A stretch of 64,000 nucleotides of DNA, taken from contig VEQH01000005.1 in NCBI GenBank assembly GCA_018883325.1, forward strand, positions 45,698-109,697, in the 5' to 3' direction. The notes beneath the pieces were generated by a model. That model was not told the origin of the DNA and ran no database searches. It was given only the letters and a program-made list of their open reading frames with translations. The translations under genes were made by a program, and so were the position numbers. Source of the stretch: Flavobacteriales bacterium (GTDB lineage: Bacteria; Bacteroidota; Bacteroidia; Flavobacteriales_D; Crocinitomicaceae). Below, piece after piece: positions 8,601-16,646 of the stretch. How positions within the stretch are numbered: position 1 is the stretch's first letter; every line of letters starts with the position of its first letter.

Positions 8601-10920
8601 TTAGTGCGCCCGTATTGGAATTGAATCTATATATTCCGAAAGCTCCACCGCCACCCATTCCACCAGATCCTGCTCGACCTCCTTGTCCACCTGAACCGCC
8701 GCCGCCGCCGCCAGATCCGCCACCGTCATTACACAATTGAAAACCTACTTCACTTTGGCGTCCCCCACCGCCACCACCTTCACCGCCGCCGCCGCCGCCG
8801 CCATCACCACCACTTAGTGCTGCTCCATTTGGTATCCAATAATTATTAAACGTAAGATTTGTTGTTGCAGCTACGACACTTGCTGGTGCTCCATTCGCAC
8901 CGTTTGCACCATCCTCTCCTTTTCTACCATCTTTATTAGAAGAGCTATTACAATTCCCACTTGCACCCCTAGTGCCAAAATTAGTTCCTCCCAATGCGCC
9001 ACCGCCTCCATTATTCCCGTTCGTTCCATCAGCATTATTATTAGAATTGTGGTCAGCTCCTCTACCTCCTGCTCCTCCTGCTCCACCAAGATTTATTCCT
9101 GAACCAACAGTTGCACCACCTGCACCACCAAGTATATTTGTAACATTATTATCGCAATGTCCTTGCATACCACTTGAGCCACTTATTCCATTAGAACCAT
9201 TTGCTCCATTTACACCATTTGCTCCATTTGTGGCAGTACCGACATTGATTGCACAGCGATTAACAGCGTAGTTTGAACAATTATCTACTAAAATTGCATA
9301 GTTAGATTTTCCTCTACCATCGGAGGCAGTACCTGTGTTATTGGTAGTATTTATGGTTAAATCTTGTAATCTCCAATTGGAAATTCCTGTTGCTTTAAAT
9401 CCAACCTTGTGTGTAACACTTGCCGATAAAGTTTCTTCCCCACTAAAGTTTAAGATTGTAACTTGGTTACTTTGCTTACTCCAAACTCCAGCATTATTTA
9501 ACCAAGAACCTTCTATAAAAACATTATTTTGAAGATTTATAATATTAGGTTCTGTGTAAGTTCCACCAGTCAATCTAATGTTTGTTCTTCCGCCTCCCAC
9601 TAATTGCATAGCTCTCCATAAATTCGCAACTGGTGTTGCTGGGAAACCAAGATTGGTATTGTTTCCATTTGCAGCATCCACATAAATCATATCGCAGGAT
9701 GGAGGTGTAACTGTTGTATTACAAGTAGAAGTTGCATTTGCTCCTGGACAAGCATCATTGTAAGTTAATGAAATAGTGTAAGCACCTGAACTTGTAAATG
9801 TTATATCTGTACATGATGTCGTTGGATTTGAAATCGTTACACCACTAGCAGGAGTAACAGTCCATGTATAACCTGAATTGGAAACAGAAGCATTTGGACT
9901 TGGAGGAAGTGTTGCGCAAAATTGAACTGGAACTCCTGGTACTGTTACAGTTGCACAAGCATTACTAAGTATTGGAGCTGCAAAAGGATGATATGTAACT
10001 CTTACACATTGACTTATTGTTTGCTGTATATTGATATTTGAACAATGGCTAGAAACAATACAGCGGTATAACCTTGTTCCTGCAGTTTGTGGTGGAGTAT
10101 AACTAAGCGAAGTTGCGCCAGGAATATCTGTCCATGTTCCAGGAGAATTACAATCAGTATTTGAACTTACTTGCCACTGCACTAATTGACCTAAACTCCA
10201 ACCATTCCAAGAATTTACAGCAACTGTTAAAGTTGTAGGTTGACCAGGACATAAAACGCGGTCATAAGGAAAGGGTTCAGATGTAATAGTTGGAGCAGAA
10301 GCAAAACTCCAATTAACAATTAATTGATTAATTCCATATCCTCCGCCGTTATTAGAGGAACAACGATTGGTCATGGAAAGAAAATTTCCAGAAGTGAAAT
10401 CACCTGTGTAAGTTGTATTTTGGCAAGGTGCAGCATTCCAAAAATTAATATCACCAATTCTCAATCGTCCACAGCGTGTATCATCGCTATTGAAAGTACA
10501 AGAGTTATTACCACAATCTGATCCACAACCATCTTCTTCCCAGCTTTCCATGTCGATGTTGAGCTGATTCATAGGCAAACTAGTGAACGTTGCTGCGTTG
10601 ATTAATCCAGGATTCCATGTTGAACAAAAAACGGCATCAGCACCATAAGTATCTGAACAACCGGGAAATAATCCTGGTGCGCTTGTTACTTGATTAAAAC
10701 TTCCACTGTTATAACCTATCCAAACTCTATATCTAGGGTCAGGTTGTGAGTTAAATCCACCCGCATCACTACCGCAATCGCGATTGTGGCGAAAACCATT
10801 GATTTTTACGTCTGCGTTAATTAAAACTTGAGAAAAAGCCGAAAAACTTATTGAAATTGTAAATAAGAAAAGTATTTTCCACACGGAAAAAGAATTGCTT
10901 ATTTTGGAGAGAGTTTGCAT
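2665..10920 (-). CDS. Giant T9SS type B cargo: Ig-repeat adhesin with glycine-rich/collagen-like region
   Basis: About 2751 residues from the ATG at 10920. A longer reading from 10989 would overlap the upstream gene and bury the signal peptide, so I choose the start that gives a clean signal (residues 1-31, ending 'ISFSAFSQ'). Order of modules: a Cys-rich N-terminal module with a 'SWEEDGC' motif (about 32-205) shared with the first gene of this operon; an Ig-like domain; a beta-helix-like stretch starting 'IYVDAANGNN' (about 410-560); a Gly-rich stretch including Gly-X-Y triplets (about 563-867); about 19 Ig-like repeats of some 75 residues, typically 'PTITSAGG..LCPGSTLTL..SYQW' (about 1058-2500); a PKD domain ('YFWDFGDGN'); and a CHU_C type B sorting domain ('YNRWGETVW', 'GVYTWKITF'). 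It should be a T9SS-secreted surface adhesin. Last gene of a four-gene operon, 16 bases after the PorE-like gene. Confidence 0.93.
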   Translation of the reverse strand: MQTLSKISNSFSVWKILFLFTISISFSAFSQVLINADVKINGFRHNRDCGSDAGGFNSQPDPRYRVWIGYNSGSFNQVTSAPGLFPGCSDTYGADAVFCSTWNPGLINAATFTSLPMNQLNIDMESWEEDGCGSDCGNNSCTFNSDDTRCGRLRIGDINFWNAAPCQNTTYTGDFTSGNFLSMTNRCSSNNGGGYGINQLIVNWSFASAPTITSEPFPYDRVLCPGQPTTLTVAVNSWNGWSLGQLVQWQVSSNTDCNSPGTWTDIPGATSLSYTPPQTAGTRLYRCIVSSHCSNINIQQTISQCVRVTYHPFAAPILSNACATVTVPGVPVQFCATLPPSPNASVSNSGYTWTVTPASGVTISNPTTSCTDITFTSSGAYTISLTYNDACPGANATSTCNTTVTPPSCDMIYVDAANGNNTNLGFPATPVANLWRAMQLVGGGRTNIRLTGGTYTEPNIINLQNNVFIEGSWLNNAGVWSKQSNQVTILNFSGEETLSASVTHKVGFKATGISNWRLQDLTINTTNNTGTASDGRGKSNYAILVDNCSNYAVNRCAINVGTATNGANGVNGANGSNGISGSSGMQGHCDNNVTNILGGAGGATVGSGINLGGAGGAGGRGADHNSNNNADGTNGNNGGGGALGGTNFGTRGASGNCNSSSNKDGRKGEDGANGANGAPASVVAATTNLTFNNYWIPNGAALSGGDGGGGGGGEGGGGGGRQSEVGFQLCNDGGGSGGGGGGSGGQGGRAGSGGMGGGGAFGIYRFNSNTGALIQDITINVSGIAPSGGAPGTGGTGGSGGNGGCGGGGNNTSTSSGGSLGSNGGLCGTGRVCSGSTEVGAGGQGGRGGNGGNGGNGQPGASGLNVHMVVNGTFSNPSTSIPNPTTINLSHPVSGKGCSNSEVVLSNVNPASWTLPNSTLVDYVNLGVTNYTLNSNPIIVYYASAGFHDVGTNGGTYQDWLAIVDGTRPANANFTNPSSTVCSGSNFTIGANPWGTETNWEWVLFSNDATNPISTQTTQTATYTMPTVSTPTTYNIRYRVKESCCGWSKPYYTTITVVPVATPLIAATNSVICAGETVTLSTSGGGTYLWSDGQTTASIPVTTPGTYTVEVTDPNGCVSESAPIVININNTTPPVVSANGSSVICPPAGVTLQSTPATSYLWSTGETTASIVVTTPGVYDLVVVDVNGCDASSGTFLVSELVANITTTGSTTICQGDAILLTANTPYLDPTATFSWSLNGTPIPGANTDSYSATQTGLYTVSVSNATCDQISTAVQITVFESTITSTNNATTLCPGFTLTLTANTATSYQWMLNGVNITGETNQTLTVSQGGTYSVTTSNGTCTATSNNFVVTEIVPTITSAGGTTTLCPGSTLTLTSSPGISYQWQLNGVNIAGATNQTYDITQGGSYTVIVNDGACTSTSVAYVVTEIVPTITSAGGTNQLCPGSTLTLTSSPGISYQWQLNGVNIAGATNQTYDITQGGSYTVIVTDAVNTTCTSTSVAFVVTEIVPTITSSSGAGILCPGSTLTLTASPATSYQWELNGVAIAGETNQTYVVTSAGNYSVTTVISGCTSTSSVFTVTELIPTITSAGGSTTLCPGSTLTLTASSATSYQWQLDGVNIVGATNQTYDATQEGVYTVIVTDGGCTSTSVGFTITEIIPTITSAGGTTTLCPGSTLTLTSSPGISYQWQLNGTNIAGATNQTYDITQGGSYTVIVNDGACTSTSVAYVVTEIVPTITSAGGTNQLCPGSTLTLTSSPGISYQWQLNGVNIAGATNQTYDITQGGSYTVIVTDAVNTTCTSTSVAFVVTEIVPTITSTGGATTLCPGLTLVLTASPSDSYQWLFNGNPIAGETNQTITVTQPGDYSVTATVSGCTSTSTLFTITELIPAITSAGGATTLCPGSTLTLTASAGTSYQWQLNGTNIPNATNQTYDITQGGSYTVIVTSGTCTSTSTAFVVTDIIPTITSTGSATTLCPGSSLVLTSSVGTNYQWQLNGTNIPGAVNQTYTATQGGSYTVIVTDAVNTSCTSTSVAFVITEIVPTITSAGGATTICPGTSVVLTSSPGTAYQWLLNGTNIPGATNQTYTATQGGSYSVSVTSGSCTSTSVVFVLTSLTPTISSPGGNTTLCTNTSIVLTASAGTSYQWQVNGTNIFGATNQTYTATAAGTYSVTVTNGTCTATSANFVITMFTPVISSTNNVTTICPGTTLPLTVTNGTSYQWLFNGAPIANATSSTYSATQAGLYTVQVGNGTCVSTTAAFIITVFTPTLSSANNVNTICPGASIVLTASTGASYQWQLNGTAIAGATNQTYSATQAGTYSVSVSNGNCSVNAANFVITNFTPTISSTGGVTTICQGQTTVLTATAGTSYQWSLNGTPIAGETAATLIASQAGVYTVAVSNGLCSVNSAGFTISLYTPTISSAGGVNYICQGGSLTLTASNGTAYQWQFNGVDIPGATNATFAATQAGSYTVSVSNGTCTSTSIATVLTIATAETPVISVSSATGCAPLNFNLIAPNGLSQVTWSIDNTVIGNSSTLNYTLSQPGCYAVTLSGIGTNGCPATATQTSAICVSPAPNAYFTMNPNKFSQVVETVTFSNASTGGNTYFWDFGDGNTSTEINPSHTFGNNNNGHTVTLTVTSALGCTDVYSVFIPYKEDGVILYVPNTFTPDGDEFNQVFTPVFTSGFDPFSYEITIYNRWGETVWVSKDASVGWDGTYGLGGRDAQQGVYTWKITFKEIETDKRATVTGHILLIR
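5498..6851. repeat. Direct duplication of a two-Ig-domain block inside the giant adhesin
   Basis: A block of about 445 bp at 5498-5942 recurs almost unchanged at 6407-6851, an offset of 909 bp (303 codons, about four Ig units). Shared landmarks include the two-step 'TNQLCPGSTLTL' and 'VTDAVNTTCTSTS' segments of the protein. Other Ig units in the gene are clearly more diverged, so this is a recent unequal exchange or duplication within the repeat array and keeps the reading frame. Confidence 0.85.
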
Positions 10921-10936
10921 AAGAAGAGTACAATTA

Positions 10937-12859
10937 TTATCTAATTTCAAAGTCTGCCCTTCTATACTTAGAATGAATGCTTTCGTCACATTTCGGACTG
11001 CATTTTTCTTCGTAAACCGCTTCTCCTAGACTTTGTAGTTTAATCTGTTTTGGATCAATTCCTTTTTTCACTAAAAACGCATAAATCTCTTTCGCACGTT
11101 TAGTAGTGAGCTCTAAATTATAAAAAATATCTCCTCGCTCGTCAGATAAAGTTTTAACAATAACTTGTTTGTCGGGATTATCTTTCAACAAGGCAACTAA
11201 ATTCAATAAATCTTGTTCATAAGTTTTAGCGATTGAAAACTTATTAAAGTCAAAATAAACAGAATTAAATGTATATTTTTTTGCCAAATCTACTACTGAA
11301 GATCCCGTCTCACTATTGGTTTTTATCTCGTCGAGTTTAACTTTTTTGTCCCAAACTAATACAACCAACGAAGTGTCTTTTCCATTTGTGTTTGGAAGCT
11401 TAAAATCTTTCGTAATTAAAGAATCTTCATGGGATAATTTGATTGAAACAAGTGAATTTGATTCAAGTTCTAAATTTTCAAAATTTCCAGAATCCAATCT
11501 TTTTAAATTAGATTCAACTCCATTAATTTGAATTTTAACCTCTTTGTTTGTTAATAATTCACCTTTTTCATTTTGAATTTCCAATTTCAATTTCCAAGGA
11601 ATTCTTGAATTAAAGAAATATAAATCCGCATCGCCCATTCCGTTTTCTCGGTCTGAAACAACGAAACCTTGTGTTTTTAATTCATCTTTAAAACAAACAC
11701 TGTAATCATCTGCTTCTGAATTAAAAGGTTTGGGAAGAAGTTGTGATTCGCCCTCCGTTTTTCCTTCTTTAAAAGCAATTTTAAAAACATCCAAACCTCC
11801 AAAACCAAGTTTCCCATCAGACGAAAAATACAACACAGAATCTCCATCAAGAATAGGAAAAACTTCATCTTTAATTGTATTTACTTGAGTTGACAATTTA
11901 GTTGGTTTTGTCCATTTTGAATCGGAAATTTTTGAGGAAACATATAAATCTGAACCGTTTATTCCTTTATCTAAAGAGAAAACTAAAAATTTACCATCCT
12001 CAGAAATTGCAGGATGTCCAACACCAAGCCCACCTTTTACACCTTTAATTTTTATTTTTTTAGGAATCCCCTCACCTTCTTTCCAAGTATAAATTCTTGG
12101 TGCATATTGATGCATTTTACCCCATTTTGTTGCTTTTGGCGTTAATGTCAAGTACCATAAATTATCTACTATTGACCAACAAAATGCACCGACATTGTAT
12201 TTTTCAAAAGATTGAATAAGTGACTCACCAACCATTTGTTCATTGTCAAAATAAATTCCTGTTTCTGGTCGAGCAACCTTTCCGTAAGCTAAATTTTCTT
12301 GATTTTCAGTATATTCAACTTCACTGTTTGTATAAGTTGAATTTCCATTTTCACTTATGAAATATAATTTTTCATTTTTATAAACTGGCGAAAATTGAGC
12401 AGAAGGAGAATTGAGTTTTTCTAGATTATGTAGTATAATTTGTGCCTTGGGATAATTGTTTAGTTTGGAGTAATTTTCAATTTGTTCTAATAAAAGCAGC
12501 GCATCTTTATCTTTTGGATAATAGTATAAATATGTTTTGACTTCTTTCTGCGCTTCTTGAATTTTACCACTATTTTTCAGGGAGTTAGCATAGAAAAGAT
12601 GATTCTCTAACCCTAGATTTTCATCGTTCCAATCTAATTTTGAATAGTACAAATTGGCATTTTCAAAATCATTCAAGAAATAGTAGGATTGCGCAAGCTG
12701 CAAACTTAATTTTTGTGTTATTTCTGAACTACTTTGAGCATCAATAAATTTTTTGAACTCAAAATTTTCAAACAACAAATCGTTTGAAGACATTTGAGCC
12801 CAGGCACTTAGTGCTGAACCAAAGATTCCAATACTTAATACTAAAGTATATTTTAACAT
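10937..12859 (-). CDS. PorE-like OmpA family protein (TPR, beta-propeller, OmpA domain)
   Basis: 640 residues with a signal peptide (1-21, ending 'ALSAWAQ'). Residues about 25-130 look like TPR helices ('AQSYYFLNDFENANLYYSKL'). Residues about 150-400 contain WD40-like PD40 blades ('HPAISEDGKFLVFSLDKG', 'SVLYFSSDGKLGFGGLDV'). A small beta domain lies at about 415-485 and an OmpA C-terminal peptidoglycan-binding domain at about 535-640 ('YFDFNKFSIAKTYEQDL', 'RRADFEIR'). This order matches PorE and related proteins that tether T9SS components to peptidoglycan. It lies 5 bases after the PorP/SprF gene and 16 bases before the adhesin it probably serves. Whether it is the core PorE or a cargo-specific paralogue cannot be told from the window; the latter is likelier in this context. 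Confidence 0.88.
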   Translation of the reverse strand: MLKYTLVLSIGIFGSALSAWAQMSSNDLLFENFEFKKFIDAQSSSEITQKLSLQLAQSYYFLNDFENANLYYSKLDWNDENLGLENHLFYANSLKNSGKIQEAQKEVKTYLYYYPKDKDALLLLEQIENYSKLNNYPKAQIILHNLEKLNSPSAQFSPVYKNEKLYFISENGNSTYTNSEVEYTENQENLAYGKVARPETGIYFDNEQMVGESLIQSFEKYNVGAFCWSIVDNLWYLTLTPKATKWGKMHQYAPRIYTWKEGEGIPKKIKIKGVKGGLGVGHPAISEDGKFLVFSLDKGINGSDLYVSSKISDSKWTKPTKLSTQVNTIKDEVFPILDGDSVLYFSSDGKLGFGGLDVFKIAFKEGKTEGESQLLPKPFNSEADDYSVCFKDELKTQGFVVSDRENGMGDADLYFFNSRIPWKLKLEIQNEKGELLTNKEVKIQINGVESNLKRLDSGNFENLELESNSLVSIKLSHEDSLITKDFKLPNTNGKDTSLVVLVWDKKVKLDEIKTNSETGSSVVDLAKKYTFNSVYFDFNKFSIAKTYEQDLLNLVALLKDNPDKQVIVKTLSDERGDIFYNLELTTKRAKEIYAFLVKKGIDPKQIKLQSLGEAVYEEKCSPKCDESIHSKYRRADFEIR

Positions 12860-12864
12860 CCCTC

Positions 12865-13800
12865 TTAGAAATTGGAAAAGGTAGAATAAACTCTATTTCT
12901 TTTTTTCCATGAACTTTTACGTCCGTTGGTTATATCAACACTTAAAAATAATTCATGCGTTCCAGCATTATAATCTGAAAGTGAGCTGATATTTATATCG
13001 TAAGAATAACCAAATTTTACTGGCCCTAAACGTATTCCTGCCATTAATGCAACAGCATCTTTGAAGCGGTAAGAAATTCCTCCCCAATACGTTTTATCGT
13101 ATGTTGCACTTGCATTAAAGTCAAATGTAAACGGAGCATTTCCCATCATTCTAAAAAGAGTACTTGGTGTTATTTCTAATTTATCTCCAGCCTCGAATGT
13201 ATAACCAGCCATTAAATAGTAAGTTCTTTCCAATCTATTAGCGACATTATCTTCGATATCAAATAAATCTTTTCTTGATTGAATTAAATGCCAAGAAGAA
13301 ACACCAACAAATAAATTTTTAGAAGTTAAAACGATACCTGCGTTTGCATCTGGAACTAAACGATTGTTTGAATTCATCGCGACTGCGTTGTCGTCAGGAA
13401 CTTCGGTTTTCATTCTGTCTCTATCCAGATAAAATTGAGTTAAAGAAACACCTAATCCGAAGGAGAGAGCGTATTCTTCATTTAACTTTAACTTATAAGC
13501 TAAATTCGGGCTAATTCCAGTTCTTCGCGTTGGACCAGTTGCATCATTATAAATTGTACCACCAACGCTAAAATTATATTTAAGATTTCCTTGACCAAAA
13601 AGCGTTTGAGTTACGGGCGCTTGATCGATTCCAACCCATTGTCTTCTGAAGGAAACACCTAAAGTTGTGTAGCCTTTTAATCCAGTTGCTGCAGGATTTA
13701 TGGTTAAATCATTGAGCATATATTGACTTGAAAGTGCAATTTGTTGACTGTAAACATTCAATGCAAAAACAGCCATTACTAGTGTGATAATTGATTTCAT
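12865..13800 (-). CDS. PorP/SprF family T9SS outer-membrane protein
   Basis: 311 residues with a signal peptide (1-18, ending 'ALNVYSQQ') followed by a predicted beta-barrel. The N-terminal 'SSQYMLNDLTINPAATGLKGY' and 'VSFRRQWVGIDQAPVTQTL' are the defining features of the PorP/SprF family (TIGR03519); the C-terminal strands include 'LGPVKFGYSYDINISSLS' and 'GTHELFLSVDI'. SprF is needed for surface delivery of the adhesin SprB in gliding flavobacteria, and many PorP/SprF paralogues sit beside type B cargo genes and act as their outer-membrane anchor or shuttle. Here it lies 21 bases after one type B cargo gene and two genes before another, so it is probably dedicated to them (inference). Confidence 0.93.
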   Translation of the reverse strand: MKSIITLVMAVFALNVYSQQIALSSQYMLNDLTINPAATGLKGYTTLGVSFRRQWVGIDQAPVTQTLFGQGNLKYNFSVGGTIYNDATGPTRRTGISPNLAYKLKLNEEYALSFGLGVSLTQFYLDRDRMKTEVPDDNAVAMNSNNRLVPDANAGIVLTSKNLFVGVSSWHLIQSRKDLFDIEDNVANRLERTYYLMAGYTFEAGDKLEITPSTLFRMMGNAPFTFDFNASATYDKTYWGGISYRFKDAVALMAGIRLGPVKFGYSYDINISSLSDYNAGTHELFLSVDITNGRKSSWKKRNRVYSTFSNF

Positions 13801-13821
13801 CTTCTTTGTTTTTGAATTGAA

Positions 13822-16419
13822 TTAACGAACTATTGTTATTGGTCCTGATTGTTTACCGTAATCTGGATTGTCAATTTCCATGATGTAATAATAGGTGCCA
13901 GGAGGTAAGGCTTCTGATTTATATGTTCCATCCCATTGAAATTGAGAGACTTCACTTTGCTCATAAACTACTTGTCCCCATTTAGAAAAAATACTTACTG
14001 TTTTAATAATTCCGATGTTACTGCTATTTACATTCCACGTGTCATTTGTTCCATCTCCATTAGGTGAAAAGGTATTTGGAATGTCAAAACATAAAAGCGT
14101 TTCATCAACAACCAAACTATCAATAAAGAAAGTACAACCTGATCCATCACCAATAGTTACTGAATATGTACCTGCTGGAACATTTCTTAAGGGATTAGCA
14201 ATTTGATTGGTGTTCCAGGTAAAGGTGTAATCTCCTGATAAACTTCCACTTGGAGTTACTAGAATTGAAACTCCACCATCGCTACATTCTTTAACATTTA
14301 CTTGTGCTGTACCACTCAACTGACTAGCAACGATTGTTAGATTAGTGCTATCCGTTACAACACATCCATTGTCTCCAGTAAAAGTGTAATAAATTTTTGT
14401 TGTACCAACTCCCGCTTGTGTTGAATAAAACTGATTATTAATCACTCCATTGCCACTGTAAACACCACCTGTTGGTAAACCTCCTGTTAATAAGAATGGT
14501 GCTTGTAAGCCACAAATCGTATCAAATGGAACTATGTAAGCATAGGTATTTTGAACATTTAAGAATATTGAAGCGCAATCTGTATTTCCACATGCGCCAC
14601 CTTCAGCTCTTACGAAATAAGAATTACTACTTGTTGGTGAAACAGTCAGCGTAGGACCATTACCTAAAGATTGACCTCCGCAAGTTGATTCATACCAAGT
14701 CCAATTTGCACCTGAGACCAATGAACCACCTTCAACTGATAATGTTGCACTTCCTCCTTTACAGAAATTATTATTTGTTGTTGCAACAGAAGTAGGTGCA
14801 ATAGAACCATTCTGTACATCTACTGTAACAGACTGACAAAGTGAAGCACCACAATCACCAACTGCTCTAACGTAATAGGTTGTTGTTGCTGTTGGAGTTA
14901 CGTTCAAGGAAGTACCTACTCCTACAGGTACAGCTCCACAAGCACCTGTGTACCAAACCCAAACATCATTATTTTGTAGTGTTCCACCTATTAAAGCTAA
15001 AGTTGAACTTGTGCCAGGACAAATGTTATTTTGTGAAGCAGTAACTGACGTAGGAATTGTAGAAGTTGCACCGACTGTAACATTTATAGACTGACAATTT
15101 GTATTACCACATGCACCTTCTGCTCTAACATAGTAAGTTCCAGATGCAGTTGGATTTATACTAACAATACTTCCTGTTCCAACATTTTGACCACCACAAG
15201 TTCCACTGTACCAAACCCATGAATTCCCTGCTGCTAAATTCCCTCCTTGCACTGATAAAGTTAAGTTTTGACCCGGGCATACTTGCGTTGCTGAAGGAAT
15301 AATTGCAGTAGGTTCCGTTGAACTTTGGTTAACTGTTACTGATACACTTACGCATGACCCTTGTGAACATGCACTTTCAATTCTTGCAAAATATTGAGTA
15401 GAAGAAGTTGGAGAAACGGTAAGTGTTGCACCTGTACCAATTGAAGTTCCTGAACCACAACCTCCTTCATACCAAACATACTGAGCTCCAGCGCCAAGTG
15501 TACCGCCTGAAATACTTAAAGTTGTAGATGTTCCAGCGCACAAAGTTGATAGAGAAGCACTTGCTCCAGTTGGATCGGTTGAAGCATTTTCAACTGTTAC
15601 AGTTATAGTATTTGAATTAAAATTTCCACAAGAAGGAGTTAGAAGAACTCTCCTGAAACAAGAAGTTTGTGCAATTCCTAAAAGTGGATCATAAGTAGCT
15701 GCATTTGCACCGTTAATATTTACGAAATTACCTGTACAACCAGCATCAACTTGCCATTGATAAGTAAAAGATGAATGAGTTGGAATTGGGGTTGAAGTTG
15801 ATGTAAGTAAAGTTGGATCACCTCCACCACACACTATTTGGTCTCCTGCTATTACTCCTGGCGTTATAGGATCAACGAATTGCCAATTAATTTCAATTTT
15901 TGCATCGTATCTATTATTAGTAACAATGTAAGAATTCCACTGGCATGGAGGATCATTTCGAAAATTTATAGAACCAGCAGCTGCTCTAACATCTCTTGCA
16001 TCATCAGCATTTCCAAGACAAGGTCCAAATATTGAACCATTTGAATCAAAGTTGCATGTATTTGAACAATCTTCCTCCCAACCTTCAATTTCTGTATTTA
16101 AAGTTGTTGCATTTGAATTAGTAACATTTGTGAAATTATACGGTATTACACCACCGAACCACCAAGCATTAAATTGATTTGTAGTGTGAATACAACCTGT
16201 AGCTTGCCAAGTTGTACCAAAGGAAGTTCCTGTTGTTCCATTATCATTTACCCAAATATACCAAGTCGGATCTTGGGAACCTGAAACACCACCTCCATCA
16301 TTGTTATCCGCACGAGCACGTAATTCTATAATTCGGACTTGATAATTTATGTTTTGAGAAGACACAAAAAAAGTCACAAATAATATAGCACAACTTACAA
16401 TTAGATCTAGTCTTTTCAT
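13822..16419 (-). CDS. T9SS type B cargo protein with 'WEED' module and Ig-like repeats
   Basis: 865 residues. Signal peptide 1-22 (ending 'FVTFFVSSQ'). Residues about 25-185 form the same Cys-rich module found in the giant adhesin downstream, with 'DPTWYIWVNDNG', 'IEGWEEDCSNTC' and 'INFRNDPPCQW'. Several Ig-like repeats of about 80 residues follow, each with 'C.G...TLSI.GG.L..G..WVWY...CG' and a closing 'YFVRAEG.CGN..C', so they are probably disulfide-stabilised. The C-terminus is a CHU_C type B sorting domain ('IPNTFSPNGDGTNDTW', 'SKWGQVVYEQS', 'PPGTYYYIMEI'). It is the first gene of the operon, 21 bases before the PorP/SprF gene, and is expected to be exported and held at the cell surface. 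Confidence 0.92.
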   Translation of the reverse strand: MKRLDLIVSCAILFVTFFVSSQNINYQVRIIELRARADNNDGGGVSGSQDPTWYIWVNDNGTTGTSFGTTWQATGCIHTTNQFNAWWFGGVIPYNFTNVTNSNATTLNTEIEGWEEDCSNTCNFDSNGSIFGPCLGNADDARDVRAAAGSINFRNDPPCQWNSYIVTNNRYDAKIEINWQFVDPITPGVIAGDQIVCGGGDPTLLTSTSTPIPTHSSFTYQWQVDAGCTGNFVNINGANAATYDPLLGIAQTSCFRRVLLTPSCGNFNSNTITVTVENASTDPTGASASLSTLCAGTSTTLSISGGTLGAGAQYVWYEGGCGSGTSIGTGATLTVSPTSSTQYFARIESACSQGSCVSVSVTVNQSSTEPTAIIPSATQVCPGQNLTLSVQGGNLAAGNSWVWYSGTCGGQNVGTGSIVSINPTASGTYYVRAEGACGNTNCQSINVTVGATSTIPTSVTASQNNICPGTSSTLALIGGTLQNNDVWVWYTGACGAVPVGVGTSLNVTPTATTTYYVRAVGDCGASLCQSVTVDVQNGSIAPTSVATTNNNFCKGGSATLSVEGGSLVSGANWTWYESTCGGQSLGNGPTLTVSPTSSNSYFVRAEGGACGNTDCASIFLNVQNTYAYIVPFDTICGLQAPFLLTGGLPTGGVYSGNGVINNQFYSTQAGVGTTKIYYTFTGDNGCVVTDSTNLTIVASQLSGTAQVNVKECSDGGVSILVTPSGSLSGDYTFTWNTNQIANPLRNVPAGTYSVTIGDGSGCTFFIDSLVVDETLLCFDIPNTFSPNGDGTNDTWNVNSSNIGIIKTVSIFSKWGQVVYEQSEVSQFQWDGTYKSEALPPGTYYYIMEIDNPDYGKQSGPITIVR

Positions 16420-16444
16420 ATTATTACTTTAAAATGATCGATTA

Positions 16445-16452
16445 CAAAAATA
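16445..16452 (-). promoter_or_regulatory. Bacteroidota -7 promoter element for the T9SS operon
   Basis: On the minus strand the sequence TATTTTTG matches TAnnTTTG, the -7 element of Bacteroidota sigma-A promoters. It lies 25 bases upstream of the ATG at 16419, the first gene of the cargo-PorP-PorE-cargo operon. No well-spaced -33 TTG is evident, so support is moderate. Confidence 0.45.
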
Positions 16453-16596
16453 AAACCTATAGATTCCTTCATTGTGAAGAGAATGTCAATATTCTACAAA
16501 TTTTAATGTCCTAAATTAACAAAATTTTCAAATTAAATGAATAAAATGAAAATTAAATTAAATTACTAAAAAATTGAATTGGATAATATTCTTTCA

Positions 16597-16630
16597 CAAA
16601 AAAAAAGAGCCTCAACTGAGACTCTTTTCT
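16597..16630 (-). terminator. Rho-independent terminator after coxA
   Basis: Reading the minus strand, an AAAAGAG/CTCTTTT stem with an inner CTC/GAG pairing and a short AGTT loop is followed by a run of nine T. It sits 17 bases past the coxA stop codon and should end the long act-cox transcript before the next minus-strand operon. Confidence 0.85.
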
Positions 16631-16646
16631 ATTTCATTTAACAATT

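Noticed and set aside
8972..9271. Plus-strand Pro/Ala/Leu-rich frame opposite the glycine-rich region
   Set aside because: It is the antisense of the Gly codons of the adhesin; its composition follows from the opposite strand.
10921..10989. Longer start for the giant adhesin (GTG/ATG at 10989)
   Set aside because: It overlaps the upstream OmpA-type gene by 53 bases and puts a polar stretch before an obvious signal peptide.
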